Below are positions 1 to 8,315 of a stretch of DNA of 64,000 nt, piece by piece. The DNA is from Actinacidiphila epipremni. GTDB taxonomy: Bacteria > Actinomycetota > Actinomycetes > Streptomycetales > Streptomycetaceae. The notes under the pieces are model-generated. The model made no database searches. It was not told where the DNA came from and saw only the letters and a program-made list of their open reading frames with translations. A program made the position numbers and the translations under genes. Each line of letters starts with the position of its first letter. The first letter of the stretch is position 1. The stretch is taken from assembly GCF_012034175.1 (NCBI RefSeq), contig NZ_JAATEJ010000023.1:99092-163091 (forward strand). Reading direction: 5' to 3'.

Positions 1-741
1 GCCGATCTCGGCGAGCGTCAGGCCCTCGTAGTAGTAGAGGGTGACGACGGTCTTCTCGCGCTCGGGGAGGGTGTTGATGGCGCGGGCGAGCAGCCGGCGC
101 AGCTCGCGGTCCTCGGCGACCTCGACCGGGTCGTCGGCGCCGGTGTCCTCCAGGGTGTCGACCAGGCTGAGCCGGTCGCCGCTGTCGGTACCGGGGTGCA
201 GCAGCTCCTCCAGGGCGACGACGTTGGCGAGCGACAGCGCGCTGAAGACGCCGTGCAGCTCCTCCAGGCCGACGCCCATCTCGGCGGCCACCTCCGGCTC
301 GGTGGGGGTGCGGCGCAGCCGGGCCTCCAAGGTGGCGTAGGCGCGCTCGACCGCCCGGGCCTTCTGCCGGACCGAGCGCGGGATCCAGTCCAGGGCGCGC
401 AGTTCGTCGATCATGGCGCCGCGGATCCGGGTGATCGCGTAGGTCTCGAACTTGATCGCGCGGTCCGGGTCGAACTTCTCGATCGCGTCGATCAGCCCGA
501 AGACCCCGGAGGACACGAAGTCGGCCTGCTCGACGTTGGGCGGCAGCCCTACGCTGACCCGGCCCGCCACGTATTTGACCAGCGGCGAGTAGTGCAGGAT
601 CAGCTGTTCGCGCAACCGGGCGTCCCCCGTGGACTTGTAGGTCCGCCACAGCTCGTCGAGCGACGTGGGAGCGGCGGGCCGGGCGGTGGCGGGGGCGGTG
701 GTCGCCGTCGCCCGTTCGGACCCGGGGGTGTACTGGGGCAT
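1..741 (-). CDS. whiG: RNA polymerase sigma factor WhiG (FliA family), 3' end cut by window edge
   Basis: This is a sigma-28/FliA-type sigma factor that commits Streptomyces aerial hyphae to sporulation. The 247 visible residues begin MPQYTPGSERA and contain region 2 (LILHYSPLVKYVAGRV, then FVSSGVFGLIDAIEKFD and YAITRIRGAMIDELR). Region 4 follows (LPEREKTVVTLYYYEGLT), and the sequence runs off the window inside the region 4.2 helix-turn-helix. The start matches the recalled MPQ.. start of known WhiG proteins. An in-frame ATG at 831 would add 30 Pro/Ser-rich residues and has no better ribosome binding site. It is the last gene of the minus-strand run that includes comM and dprA. The C-terminal part is not visible. 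Confidence 0.96.
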   Translation of the reverse strand, partial: MPQYTPGSERATATTAPATARPAAPTSLDELWRTYKSTGDARLREQLILHYSPLVKYVAGRVSVGLPPNVEQADFVSSGVFGLIDAIEKFDPDRAIKFETYAITRIRGAMIDELRALDWIPRSVRQKARAVERAYATLEARLRRTPTEPEVAAEMGVGLEELHGVFSALSLANVVALEELLHPGTDSGDRLSLVDTLEDTGADDPVEVAEDRELRRLLARAINTLPEREKTVVTLYYYEGLTLAEIG

Positions 742-1082
742 GCGTCGTGGTGCGCCGTTCTGCCGTGACGTGGATGGGAGCGGTGGGGAGGGGGACGGAG
801 GCTGCGGGGAGGTGGGCGGCGAAGGAGCCATGGCTGAAAAGGAGGCCCCCTGAAAGCGTAGCGTGACCATGCTGTCGCTTATTGCTACATCGTCGTGATC
901 GGGCATACGCAGATACGTTCCTCTGCGAGTACGTGGACGCCGGGCCGGTCGCGGCGTCCGGCACAGGCGCCGCCTCGCGCCCGCACCGGCCATGATGGGC
1001 CGCCGCCGCGCCCCGCTCGGCCCACCCCGCAATCGCCCCAGGTCATGGGCCCGCGCTGTCACCTGATGGTGTGCCGCCGGCG
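742..1082. other. Intergenic region between dprA and whiG
   Basis: This 341-bp gap lies downstream of dprA and upstream of whiG on the minus strand. It should hold the whiG leader and promoter. I see AT-richer sequence near 870-900 but no convincing -10/-35 pair. The reading frame upstream of the whiG start stays open to an ATG at 831. No other gene is supported here. Confidence 0.4.
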
Positions 1083-2498
1083 TCAACCGGCGCGCTGTGC
1101 CGGGCCGTCGCCCGCGGTACGGACCAACTGCCACCTCTCGTCCAGCCGTTCGACGAAGCCGAGGGCCTGCAATTCGTAGAGCCTGCTCAGCGTGTCGTCG
1201 CGGCCGGTCCCGGCGGCGTCGGCGATCTCCCGCTCGCCGGCCGCGCCTCGCCCGGGCAGCGCCTCCAGCACCCGGGCCGCGGCGGGAGCCAGCAGGTCAC
1301 GCGGCAGCACCGGGCCGCGGCGCGGCGGCGCGAGGTCGGCGCCGATCTCGCCGACCAGCTCGACCACCTCCGCCGCGTCGGTCACCACGGCGGCCCCGCC
1401 GCGCAGCAGTTCGTGCACCCCCTCGGACAGCCCGCTGGTGCACGGGCCCGGCACCCCCATCGTGATCCGGCCCAGCGCCGCCGCCCGGCGGGCGGTGATG
1501 AGCGAACCGCTGCGGTAACGGGCCTCGACCACCACCGTGCCGCGGGTCAGGGCGGCGATGACCCGGTTGCGCAGCACGAAGCGGCTGCGCGTCGGATGGT
1601 CGCCCGGCGGGAGCTCGCCGACCAGCAGCCCGCACGCGGCGATCTGCCCGATCAGCTCGGCGTTGCCCGGCGGATACGGCACGTCCACCCCGCAGGCCAC
1701 CACCCCGATCGTCGCGCCGCCCGCGCCGAGCGCGCCGCGGTGCGCCATCCGGTCCACCCCGTAGGCGGCGCCGGAGACCACCACCCAGCCGGCCTCCGCG
1801 AGCCCCGCGCCCAGCAGCGCCGCCATATGGGAGCCGTAGTCGGTGCAGGCCCTGGCCCCGACCACCGCGACCGAGCGCAGCGCCCACAGCCGCAGCGACG
1901 GCCGCCCGCGCACCCACAGCCCGAGCGGGCGCTGCAGGCCGAGGTCGTCGAGCTGGCCGGGCCAGTCGCCGTCCCCCGGGCAGACGAAGCGGGCCCCCGC
2001 CCGGTAAGCGGCGCCGAGATCGGCCACCGGGTCCGCGCGGGCCGACCGCCGGGCGTACCGCGCCGTCCGGTCCGCGCTCGCCCCCGGCAGCACCTGCCCG
2101 GCGCGTACGGCCCGCAGCGCCGCCTGCGCACCCCGCTCCCGCAGCGCCCGGCCCATCACCTCGTCCCCCGGGTCCGCCACCCTCGTCAGCGCGGCCCGCG
2201 CCAGCCGCTCGCCCCACCCGGCGCACTCCCCGAGCCCCGCCGTGACATCCCCCGCCCCGCCGGGTTCGTACGCCCACCTCAGCGCCTCCTCATCGACCCC
2301 CGGCGTCGCCCCGGGCAGCGGTCCCGGCGGCGGCCCGGGCGGCGGTCCCGGCAGCCGTCCCGGCGGCGCCCCACCACCCGGCCCCGGCGGCAAGCCCGGC
2401 GGCGGCTGGCACCGCTCCCCCGCGCCCGGCGGCTGCTGCGGCTCCCACGCCCCCAGCCACGGCGGCCCGGGCTGCAGCTCACCCTCACCGGCGGCCAT
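1083..2498 (-). CDS. dprA: DNA-processing protein DprA (Smf family)
   Basis: DprA loads RecA onto incoming single-stranded DNA in transformable bacteria; its role in Streptomyces is uncertain. The 471-residue protein has a Rossmann-like core with VVGARACTDYG, VVSGAAYGVDRMAHR, the GELPPG segment and RSGSLITARRAAALGR. A C-terminal winged-helix-like segment (REIADAAGTGRDDTLSRLYEL) follows. The first ~70 residues are an unusual Pro/Gly-rich stretch (PGPPPGPPPGPLPG) not typical of the family. The ATG at 2498 has a GGGGGAG ribosome binding site 7 nt upstream, which supports this start. A 93-bp gap separates it from the comM stop. It lies in the conserved comM-dprA pair also seen in mycobacteria. 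Confidence 0.93.
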   Translation of the reverse strand: MAAGEGELQPGPPWLGAWEPQQPPGAGERCQPPPGLPPGPGGGAPPGRLPGPPPGPPPGPLPGATPGVDEEALRWAYEPGGAGDVTAGLGECAGWGERLARAALTRVADPGDEVMGRALRERGAQAALRAVRAGQVLPGASADRTARYARRSARADPVADLGAAYRAGARFVCPGDGDWPGQLDDLGLQRPLGLWVRGRPSLRLWALRSVAVVGARACTDYGSHMAALLGAGLAEAGWVVVSGAAYGVDRMAHRGALGAGGATIGVVACGVDVPYPPGNAELIGQIAACGLLVGELPPGDHPTRSRFVLRNRVIAALTRGTVVVEARYRSGSLITARRAAALGRITMGVPGPCTSGLSEGVHELLRGGAAVVTDAAEVVELVGEIGADLAPPRRGPVLPRDLLAPAAARVLEALPGRGAAGEREIADAAGTGRDDTLSRLYELQALGFVERLDERWQLVRTAGDGPAQRAG

Positions 2499-2591
2499 CA
2501 GCGCGCTCCCCCGTGCCCGGCGGACGCGCCGCCCCCACCTCCGCCTCCGGCCGCGGCAGCGCAGGCCGCGGCTCCCGCTCGCCGGTGGCCA

Positions 2592-4247
2592 TCAGCCCCT
2601 CCCCACCGAGGTGAGGCCATGGGCGACGCCCGTGCGCAGCTGGAGGGCGGTGCGCACGTCGTCCGCGTCCGGGCGGGGGTGGCCGGCGAGGTCGGCGAGG
2701 GTCCAGGCGACGCGCAGGACGCGGTCCAGGCCCCGGGCGGTGAGCAGGCCGCGCTCCATGTCGCGCTCGGCGGCGTGCATGGCGCCGGGGGCGACCGGCC
2801 AGCGGGTGCGCAGCTCATGGCCCGGCACATCGCCGTTGGCCCGCCAGGGCGTACCGGCGTAGCGCGCGGCGGCGCGTTCCCTGGCCTCCCGGACCCGGGC
2901 GGCGACCACGGCGGTGCACTCCCCGCGCTCGCGCCCGACCAGCTCGGCCCGGCCGACCGCCTCGACGTCCACCCGCAGGTCCACCCGGTCCAGCAGCGGA
3001 CCCGACAGCCGGCCCTGGTAGCGCCGCACCGCCGACGGCGAGCACTCGCACCCCGCGCCCAGCATCGAATACCGCCCGCAGGGGCAGGGGTTGGCGGCCA
3101 GCACCAGGGTGAAGCGGGCCGGCAGCCGCACCACGCCCGCCGCCCGGGCCACCACCACATGGCCGGACTCCAGCGGCTGCCGCAGCGCCTCCAGCGCCTG
3201 CACGGAGAACTCCGGCGCCTCGTCGAGAAAGAGCACGCCCCGGTGCGCCAGCGAGACCGCGCCCGGCCGGGGAAGCCCGCTGCCCCCGCCGACCAGCGCC
3301 GGCATCGTCGCCGAGTGGTGGGGCGCGCAGAAGGGCGGGGCGTCCACCAACGGGCGGCCGGCCGGGAGGATGCCGGCCACCGAGTGGACCGCGGTGACCT
3401 CCAGCGACTCCTGCCGGCTCAGCGGCGGCAGGATGCCCGGCAGCCGCTCGGCCAGCATCGTCTTGCCCGCGCCCGGCGGACCCTTCAGGTAGAGGTGGTG
3501 GGCGCCCGCCGCCGCCACCTCCAGGGCCAGCCGGGCGGCGCGCTGCCCGGCCACGTCCGCCATGTCCGGCGCGAGCGGCGGGTGCGCCTCGCCGCCCTCC
3601 CCGGACGCGGCGCCGCCCAGGCCCGCGGCGAAGCCGGTGCCCACCGCCCCGCCGCCCGGCAGCGTCAGCCCGGCCAGCATCGGGTCGGGCCGGCCGCGGG
3701 CCGCCGCCGAGTCGTCCTCCTCCTCGGGGACCGGCTCGTCGTTGAGCACCGCCACCAGCTGGCGCAGGCTGCGCACCCCCAGGACCGCGACACCCGGCAC
3801 GAGCGACGCCTCGGCCATCGTGCGCTCGGGCACCACCACATGCCGGTACCCGGCGTCGGCGGCGGCCAGGACCGCGGGCAGCACGCCCCGCACCGGACGC
3901 ACCCGGCCGTCCAGGCCCAGCTCGCCGATCATCATCAGGTCGGCGATGGAGGACGGGGCGATCCGTTCGTTCGCCGCGAGCAGCGCGCAGGCCACCGCCA
4001 GGTCAAAACCGGAGCCGCCCTTGGGCACCGACGCCGGGCTCAGCCCCACGGTGAGCTTCTTCTGCGGCCACACCTCGCCGCTGTTGACGATCGCGGCCCG
4101 CACCCGGTCCCGGCTCTCGACCAGGCTCTTGTCGGGCAGCCCCACCAGCGTGAAGGCGGCCAGGCCCGGCTCCAGGTCGGCCTGGACCTCGACCACCACG
4201 CCCTCGACGCCGACCAGCGCGACCGAGCACGTACGGGCGAAGCCCAT
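2592..4247 (-). CDS. comM: YifB/ComM family magnesium chelatase-like AAA+ ATPase
   Basis: This 551-residue protein has an N-terminal Lon-protease-like domain (residues 1-170, starting MGFARTCSVALVG). An acidic and Gly-rich linker follows at about 172-226. The AAA+ Mg-chelatase domain has Walker A GPPGAGKT at 256-263, Walker B-like GVLFLDEAPEF and a Cys cluster (NPCPCG..CECS). ComM is a branch-migration helicase that helps integrate transformed DNA in Vibrio and Haemophilus; the actinobacterial role is inferred. The ATG at 4247 overlaps the upstream yraN stop (TGATG), which implies translational coupling. Reading upstream to 4457 would overlap yraN in another frame and is not needed. Confidence 0.95.
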   Translation of the reverse strand: MGFARTCSVALVGVEGVVVEVQADLEPGLAAFTLVGLPDKSLVESRDRVRAAIVNSGEVWPQKKLTVGLSPASVPKGGSGFDLAVACALLAANERIAPSSIADLMMIGELGLDGRVRPVRGVLPAVLAAADAGYRHVVVPERTMAEASLVPGVAVLGVRSLRQLVAVLNDEPVPEEEDDSAAARGRPDPMLAGLTLPGGGAVGTGFAAGLGGAASGEGGEAHPPLAPDMADVAGQRAARLALEVAAAGAHHLYLKGPPGAGKTMLAERLPGILPPLSRQESLEVTAVHSVAGILPAGRPLVDAPPFCAPHHSATMPALVGGGSGLPRPGAVSLAHRGVLFLDEAPEFSVQALEALRQPLESGHVVVARAAGVVRLPARFTLVLAANPCPCGRYSMLGAGCECSPSAVRRYQGRLSGPLLDRVDLRVDVEAVGRAELVGRERGECTAVVAARVREARERAAARYAGTPWRANGDVPGHELRTRWPVAPGAMHAAERDMERGLLTARGLDRVLRVAWTLADLAGHPRPDADDVRTALQLRTGVAHGLTSVGRG

Positions 4248-4609
4248 CACGCCACCCCCCGCACATGGTCGACCTCGGGGGCCCCGCGGTCGGGCAGGAT
4301 GACGCCCACCAGATCGATCCGCACCCCGCCCGGCGGGGCGCCGCCGTGCTCGGCGGTCCATCGCTCGGCCAGCGAGCGCAGCCGGGCCAGCTTGGCCTCC
4401 GGCAGCGCCTCCCGCGGGTGCTGGAAGGGCCCGGCCCGCCGGGTCTTGACCTCGCACACCACCAGAGCGTCGCCCTCGGACGCGAGGATGTCGATCTCAC
4501 CGCGGCGGCCGGACCGCCAGTTGCGCCCCAGTACCTTCAGGCCCGCGGCTTGCAGCGCCCGGACCGCGACGTCCTCGCCGTACCGCCCCAGCGCACTTCG
4601 CTCGTTCAT
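4247..4609 (-). CDS. YraN family protein (UPF0102), restriction-endonuclease-like fold
   Basis: This 120-residue protein carries the YraN signature: LGRYGEDVAVRALQAAG near the N terminus, then GEIDILASEGDALVVCEVKTR. Those acidic residues and the final E-x-K match a PD-(D/E)xK-like nuclease core; the biological substrate is unknown. I chose the ATG at 4609 because GGAGG lies 8 nt upstream. A GTG at 4627 would add six residues without such a site. Its stop overlaps the comM start by one base. The order DUF2469, yraN, comM, dprA is conserved among actinobacteria. Confidence 0.9.
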   Translation of the reverse strand: MNERSALGRYGEDVAVRALQAAGLKVLGRNWRSGRRGEIDILASEGDALVVCEVKTRRAGPFQHPREALPEAKLARLRSLAERWTAEHGGAPPGGVRIDLVGVILPDRGAPEVDHVRGVA

Positions 4610-4700
4610 GCGTACCACCTCCGTCACTCACTGTGACAGAGCGCGGCCCACCGCCGATGATCTTGCTCGCCGGCCTGTGGATAACTTTCTCGACCGACCC

Positions 4701-4780
4701 ACCCGAGCCCCACCCGAGCCCCGACCCCCGAGCCCGGCACCCGAGCCCCGACCCCCCGAGCCCCGACCCCCCGAGCCCCG
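4701..4780. repeat. Imperfect 11-15 bp tandem repeat (CCCGAGCCCC-type)
   Basis: About six imperfect copies of an ACCCGAGCCCC or GACCCCCCGAGCCCC unit lie in the 211-bp gap between the DUF2469 gene and yraN. It is a simple-sequence tract with no protein signature in any frame. It could vary in length between strains. Confidence 0.7.
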
Positions 4781-4838
4781 GCCCAGCCGCAGGCCATCCG
4801 CAGCCACCCTCAGGCCAAGCCCCAGCCCAAGCCTCAGC

Positions 4839-5165
4839 TCAGCCGTTGAAGCCCGAGTCGTCCGAGGGCAGATCCAGATCCGCCTTGTTCAGCTCCTCGA
4901 TATTCACGTCCTTGAACGTGAGCACCCGCACCTGCTTGACGAAGCGCGCCGGCCGGTACATGTCCCAGACCCATGCGTCGGCCATCGAGACCTCGAAGAA
5001 CACCTCGCCCTGGACCGAGTGCACCTGCATCTCGTAGTCGTTGGTGAGGTAGAAACGCCGCTCGGTCTCGATCACGTACTTGAACAGCCCGACGACGTCG
5101 CGGTACTCCCTGTAGAGCTTCAGCTCCATCTCGGTCTCGTACTTCTCGAGGTCCTCGGCGCTCAT
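4839..5165 (-). CDS. DUF2469 family protein
   Basis: This 108-residue acidic protein begins MSAEDLEKYETEMELKLYRE. It contains a compact conserved core (YVIETERRFYLTNDYEMQVH and FFEVSMADAWVWDMYRPARF) and ends in an acidic tail (DLPSDDSGFNG). The family is restricted largely to actinobacteria and its function is unknown. Aromatic and acidic residues dominate, and there is no signal peptide or membrane segment. It sits between the signal peptidase genes and yraN, as in mycobacteria. AAGGGGA upstream of the ATG serves as ribosome binding site. Confidence 0.92.
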   Translation of the reverse strand: MSAEDLEKYETEMELKLYREYRDVVGLFKYVIETERRFYLTNDYEMQVHSVQGEVFFEVSMADAWVWDMYRPARFVKQVRVLTFKDVNIEELNKADLDLPSDDSGFNG

Positions 5166-5253
5166 CGTGTGTTCCCCTTCAGCCGTACGTGACCCCCATT
5201 GTGCGTCACGCGGTCCGCCCGCACTGCGGAACCGCCCCGCACGCCCACCGTGA

Positions 5254-6051
5254 TCACCGGCGCCGCAGCAGCTTGGCCAGCGGGTCCCAGGCCGCCCCGC
5301 CCAGGATCAGCACCACGCCGGCCAGCGCCGCGACCACCAGCAGGCCCAGCGGCCCCCGTCCGGGGGAACCGCCGCCCGGGATCGCGGCGAAGGCCGAGGT
5401 GCGGTGCAGCAGCCCGATACGGGACGACGGCCAGGCGATACCGTCCACCCGGGCCTTGACGTCGCTCGCCGGGACCGCGCCGCCCTCGGCGTCGGCGAGG
5501 TGGACCCGGGAGTCCTCGGAGATCGCGCGGTTGTCGCCCAGCAGGAAGAGCTTGCCCGCCGGCACCTTCGTGCTGAACCGCTCCGCCGACGCCTGGTCCC
5601 CGCCCTGCGCGGAGGGCGCGCCGCCGTTCAGGTACGTCTCGTCGACCGGGGTGCCGTTCACGGTCAGCCGGCCCTGCGCGTCGCAGCAGGCCACCGTGTC
5701 CCCGCCGACCCCGACGACCCGCTTGACCAGCGGCGCGTCGCCCCACAGCGGGTCCTTGAAGACCACCACGTCACCGCGGTGCACCTGCGACCCGGACACC
5801 TTCTGCGCGAGCAGCCGGTCGCCCGACTGCACGGTCGGCACCATGGACGTGGTCGGCACGCTGTAGGGGCGGTAGACCAGCGCGCCCCACACGCAGGAGC
5901 CGAGGAAGAGCACGCAGCCGAGAGCGACGGCTATGCCGGACAGCCGGTGCCCGAGCCCGCCGCCACCGGCTCCCGCACCGCGCCGCCCGGCTCCGGCGCC
6001 GCTTCCGCTTCCCGTGGTGCCGGTGGTCGTCGCACCGCTGCTGCTGCTCAT
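5254..6051 (-). CDS. sipZ: Type I signal peptidase (SipZ-like, fourth of four)
   Basis: This 265-residue leader peptidase cleaves Sec/Tat signal peptides at the outer face of the membrane. A Gly/Ser-rich N terminus is followed by a transmembrane segment at about 39-58. The catalytic Ser69 lies in VPTTSMVPT and the general base Lys110 in PLVKRVVGVGGD. Box E is LLGDNRAISEDSR. A second, C-terminal membrane segment (about 235-255) follows, so both termini are likely cytoplasmic. It is 34 bp downstream of sipY and last in the sip cluster. The sip name follows the Streptomyces order and is inferred from position. Confidence 0.93.
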   Translation of the reverse strand: MSSSSGATTTGTTGSGSGAGAGRRGAGAGGGGLGHRLSGIAVALGCVLFLGSCVWGALVYRPYSVPTTSMVPTVQSGDRLLAQKVSGSQVHRGDVVVFKDPLWGDAPLVKRVVGVGGDTVACCDAQGRLTVNGTPVDETYLNGGAPSAQGGDQASAERFSTKVPAGKLFLLGDNRAISEDSRVHLADAEGGAVPASDVKARVDGIAWPSSRIGLLHRTSAFAAIPGGGSPGRGPLGLLVVAALAGVVLILGGAAWDPLAKLLRRR

Positions 6052-6085
6052 GGACCGGAACCCTACCGGGCGGTACGCGCGCCGG

Positions 6086-7324
6086 TCAGCCCTGCTCCGC
6101 GCTCTCCCGGCCGGGCCCGCCCCGCACCGGCGGCTCGGTGGGCACGGCGGAGGCCGCCCGCTCCACCGCGGCCGTCAGCAGCCTGCGCCGGCGCCACATC
6201 ACCAGGGGCAGCGCGCCCGCGAACCCGGCCGCGACCGGCGCCGCCGCACCGGCGGCGTTGATGCCGGGCTGCGAGAACGTTCCCGGGATGGACAGCACGT
6301 CCCAGCGGTTCACCGGCCAGGCCACCACGATGGCGCGCCCCACCACGTCACCGTCGGACACGGTGCCGCCGCCGGGCAGCGTCATGTGGAAGCGCGAGTC
6401 CAGCGAGTCCTGCCGGTGGTCGCCCATGACCCAGATGCGGCCCTTGGGCACATGCACGGTGAACGGCACCTCGGGGGTGCAGGGCGTATTGCCGGGATAG
6501 ACGTACGGCTCGTCGAGCGGCTTGCCGTTGACCATCACCGGGCCGGTGCCCTTGCACGACACCGTGTCGCCGCCCACCCCGATGACCCGCTTGATCAGGT
6601 CCTTCTCATCGGCCGAGGGCATCAGGCCGATAAAGCTCAGGCCCTTCTGCAGCCCCTTGACCAGCACATTGTTGCTCGCCGGCGGGTTCTCGGGCAGCCA
6701 GCCGCCCGGGTCGTGGAAGACCACCACCTCGCCGCGGGACGGCTCGGAGCCGAACCAGGGCGTGAGCTTGTCGACCAGCACCCGGTCGCCCTTGAGCAGG
6801 GTGTTGTTCATCGAGTCCGAGGGGATGGAGAACGCCTGGACCAGGAAGGTCTTGATCAGCAGCGCCAGCACCAGCGCGATGCCGACCAGCAGCGGCAGCT
6901 CCTTCCAGAACGACCGCGGCTTGCCCCGGCCGCCGTGGCCGGGCCGCTCGTCGGCGTCCTCCTCGTCGTCGGCCGGGTCAGGACCGGCGGGGCCCACCGG
7001 GCCCACCGGGTCGCCGGGGGCGCCACCGGCCATCGCCGGGATGCCGCCCGCCACGGGCACCGTGCCGGGCGCGACGCCCGGGTGCCCCGGTGCCGTGCCC
7101 TGCTCGCCCGCCGCCGGCCCGCCATGACCGTCTGCGTACGGCGGCAGCCCGGGCCCGTCCGCGTAGGGCTGCGTCACGCCGGGGCCCTCCGCGTACGGCG
7201 GCGGCGCCGGGCTCCGTCCGGGGACCGCGGCATCTGCCGCCGAGGCATCGGTCTGGGGCACCTCGGCATTCCGCTTCTCGGGCTCGCCGGGTCCAGATCG
7301 TGCGCCGACCACCAGGTCCCCCAC
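6086..7324 (-). CDS. sipY: Type I signal peptidase (SipY-like) with long Pro/Gly-rich N-terminal tail
   Basis: Counted from a GTG at 7330, about 140 cytoplasmic residues with PYADGPG-type repeats and an acidic patch precede the first membrane segment (ELPLLVGIALVLALLIKTFL). The catalytic Ser is in SIPSDSMNN (173) and the Lys in DLIKRVIGVGGD (247). WVMGDHRQDSLDSR is the box E region. A C-terminal membrane segment precedes an Arg-rich end. An in-frame TGA at 7334-7336 rules out starts further upstream. GTG at 7330 directly abuts the GAGGA site, so GTG at 7324 with a 6-nt spacer is preferred. The 5' end overlaps the sipX frame by about 350 bp in a different phase. Confidence 0.92.
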   Translation of the reverse strand: MGDLVVGARSGPGEPEKRNAEVPQTDASAADAAVPGRSPAPPPYAEGPGVTQPYADGPGLPPYADGHGGPAAGEQGTAPGHPGVAPGTVPVAGGIPAMAGGAPGDPVGPVGPAGPDPADDEEDADERPGHGGRGKPRSFWKELPLLVGIALVLALLIKTFLVQAFSIPSDSMNNTLLKGDRVLVDKLTPWFGSEPSRGEVVVFHDPGGWLPENPPASNNVLVKGLQKGLSFIGLMPSADEKDLIKRVIGVGGDTVSCKGTGPVMVNGKPLDEPYVYPGNTPCTPEVPFTVHVPKGRIWVMGDHRQDSLDSRFHMTLPGGGTVSDGDVVGRAIVVAWPVNRWDVLSIPGTFSQPGINAAGAAAPVAAGFAGALPLVMWRRRRLLTAAVERAASAVPTEPPVRGGPGRESAEQG

Positions 7325-8315
7325 ATCCACTCCTCACTTCGGACCGCCGTCTGCCACGCCATCGGCGCAGGCCTGCCACACCCATAACGAGCGAGAGTTC
7401 CGCGGGGGTCGTGGGCCGGTCCGTCCTTTGACCGTTCTTGGCCGAGCCCACACTAGTCGGCGTCGCTGTGTCCGCCGCTGCGGCGGACCGCGGATCCGCC
7501 ACGCCGGCGAAGGTCGCCGGTTCCTTGAGCCGCTGCCAGTGACCGAGCGGCCAGCCGATGACGAAAGCCCGTCCGACCACCAGGCTTTCCGGGATGGTGC
7601 CGCCGCCCGGCTTGTCGGTGTGGTACCGCGAGTCCGCGGAATCCGAGCGGTGGTCGCCCATCACCCACAGCCGGCCGGGCGGCACGTGCTCGGTGAATTT
7701 CATCATTGAGGGTGGATTCCCGGGGTACAGATAGGGCTCGTCCAGCGGCGTGCCGTTGACGAGGATCCGCCCCTGGGCGTCGCAGCACTGCACCGTGTCG
7801 CCGCCGACCGCGATCACCCGCTTGATCAGGTCCTGCTCGCTGCTGGCCGGCAGCAGCCCGATGAAGGTGAAGAACTGCTTGACCTGCTTGACGACGACCG
7901 GGTCCTTCTTGGGCGGCGGCTCGCCCTGCAGCCAGCCACCGGGGTCCTTGAAGACGACGACGTCGCCGCGGTGCGGTTCGGCGCCGAACCACGGGGTGAG
8001 CTTGTCCACCAGCACCCGGTCGCCGATCTTGATGGTCTGCTCCATCGATCCGGACGGGATCACGAACGCCTGCACCAGGAACGTCTTGAGCACCAGGGCG
8101 ATCAGCAGCGCCACCATGACCAGCAGCGGCACCTCCCTGGCCAGCGAGCGCCGCCGTCTGCGGCGGACCTTGCGGGCGAGCCGGCGCCGCTCCACCCGGG
8201 TGTTGCCGGTCAGCCGCGGGGTCTCGCCGAGATCGGCGCCGCCCTGCTCGCCGGCCGGCTCGACGCCGACGACACCGCCGAACAGCGTCCTGCGGGCCCT
8301 GCCGCGGTTACCCAT
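6978..8315 (-). CDS. sipX: Type I signal peptidase (SipX-like); 3' end reads out of phase into sipY
   Basis: The protein begins MGNRGRARRTLFGG, and the ATG at 8315 overlaps the sipW stop by 8 bases (ATGGGTAA). One N-terminal membrane segment (VPLLVMVALLIALVLKTFL) precedes Ser90 in VIPSGSMEQT. Lys165 lies in DLIKRVIAVGGD and box E is WVMGDHRSDSADSR. The recognisable domain ends near residue 300. The frame then has no stop until 6978, so the nominal 445-residue product ends in an Arg/Gly-rich tail translated across the start of sipY. That tail looks like off-frame sequence. A frameshift near 7340-7450 or a true long overlap are both possible. The catalytic domain call is firm; the 3' end is not. 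Confidence 0.85.
   Translation of the reverse strand: MGNRGRARRTLFGGVVGVEPAGEQGGADLGETPRLTGNTRVERRRLARKVRRRRRRSLAREVPLLVMVALLIALVLKTFLVQAFVIPSGSMEQTIKIGDRVLVDKLTPWFGAEPHRGDVVVFKDPGGWLQGEPPPKKDPVVVKQVKQFFTFIGLLPASSEQDLIKRVIAVGGDTVQCCDAQGRILVNGTPLDEPYLYPGNPPSMMKFTEHVPPGRLWVMGDHRSDSADSRYHTDKPGGGTIPESLVVGRAFVIGWPLGHWQRLKEPATFAGVADPRSAAAADTATPTSVGSAKNGQRTDRPTTPAELSLVMGVAGLRRWRGRRRSEVRSGCGGPGGRRTIWTRRAREAECRGAPDRCLGGRCRGPRTEPGAAAVRGGPRRDAALRGRARAAAVRRRSWRAGGGRAGHGTGAPGRRARHGARGGRHPGDGRWRPRRPGGPGGPRRS

Noticed and set aside
2487..2592. Minus-strand micro-ORF of about 34 codons starting at the comM stop (ATG 2592)
   Set aside because: It has no homology I recognise and no independent ribosome binding site. 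DprA has its own GGGGGAG-supported start at 2498.
1071..5192. Plus-strand ORF of 1373 codons antisense to dprA, comM and yraN
   Set aside because: It is a GC-rich shadow of real minus-strand genes, with Arg/Pro/His-heavy composition and no domain.
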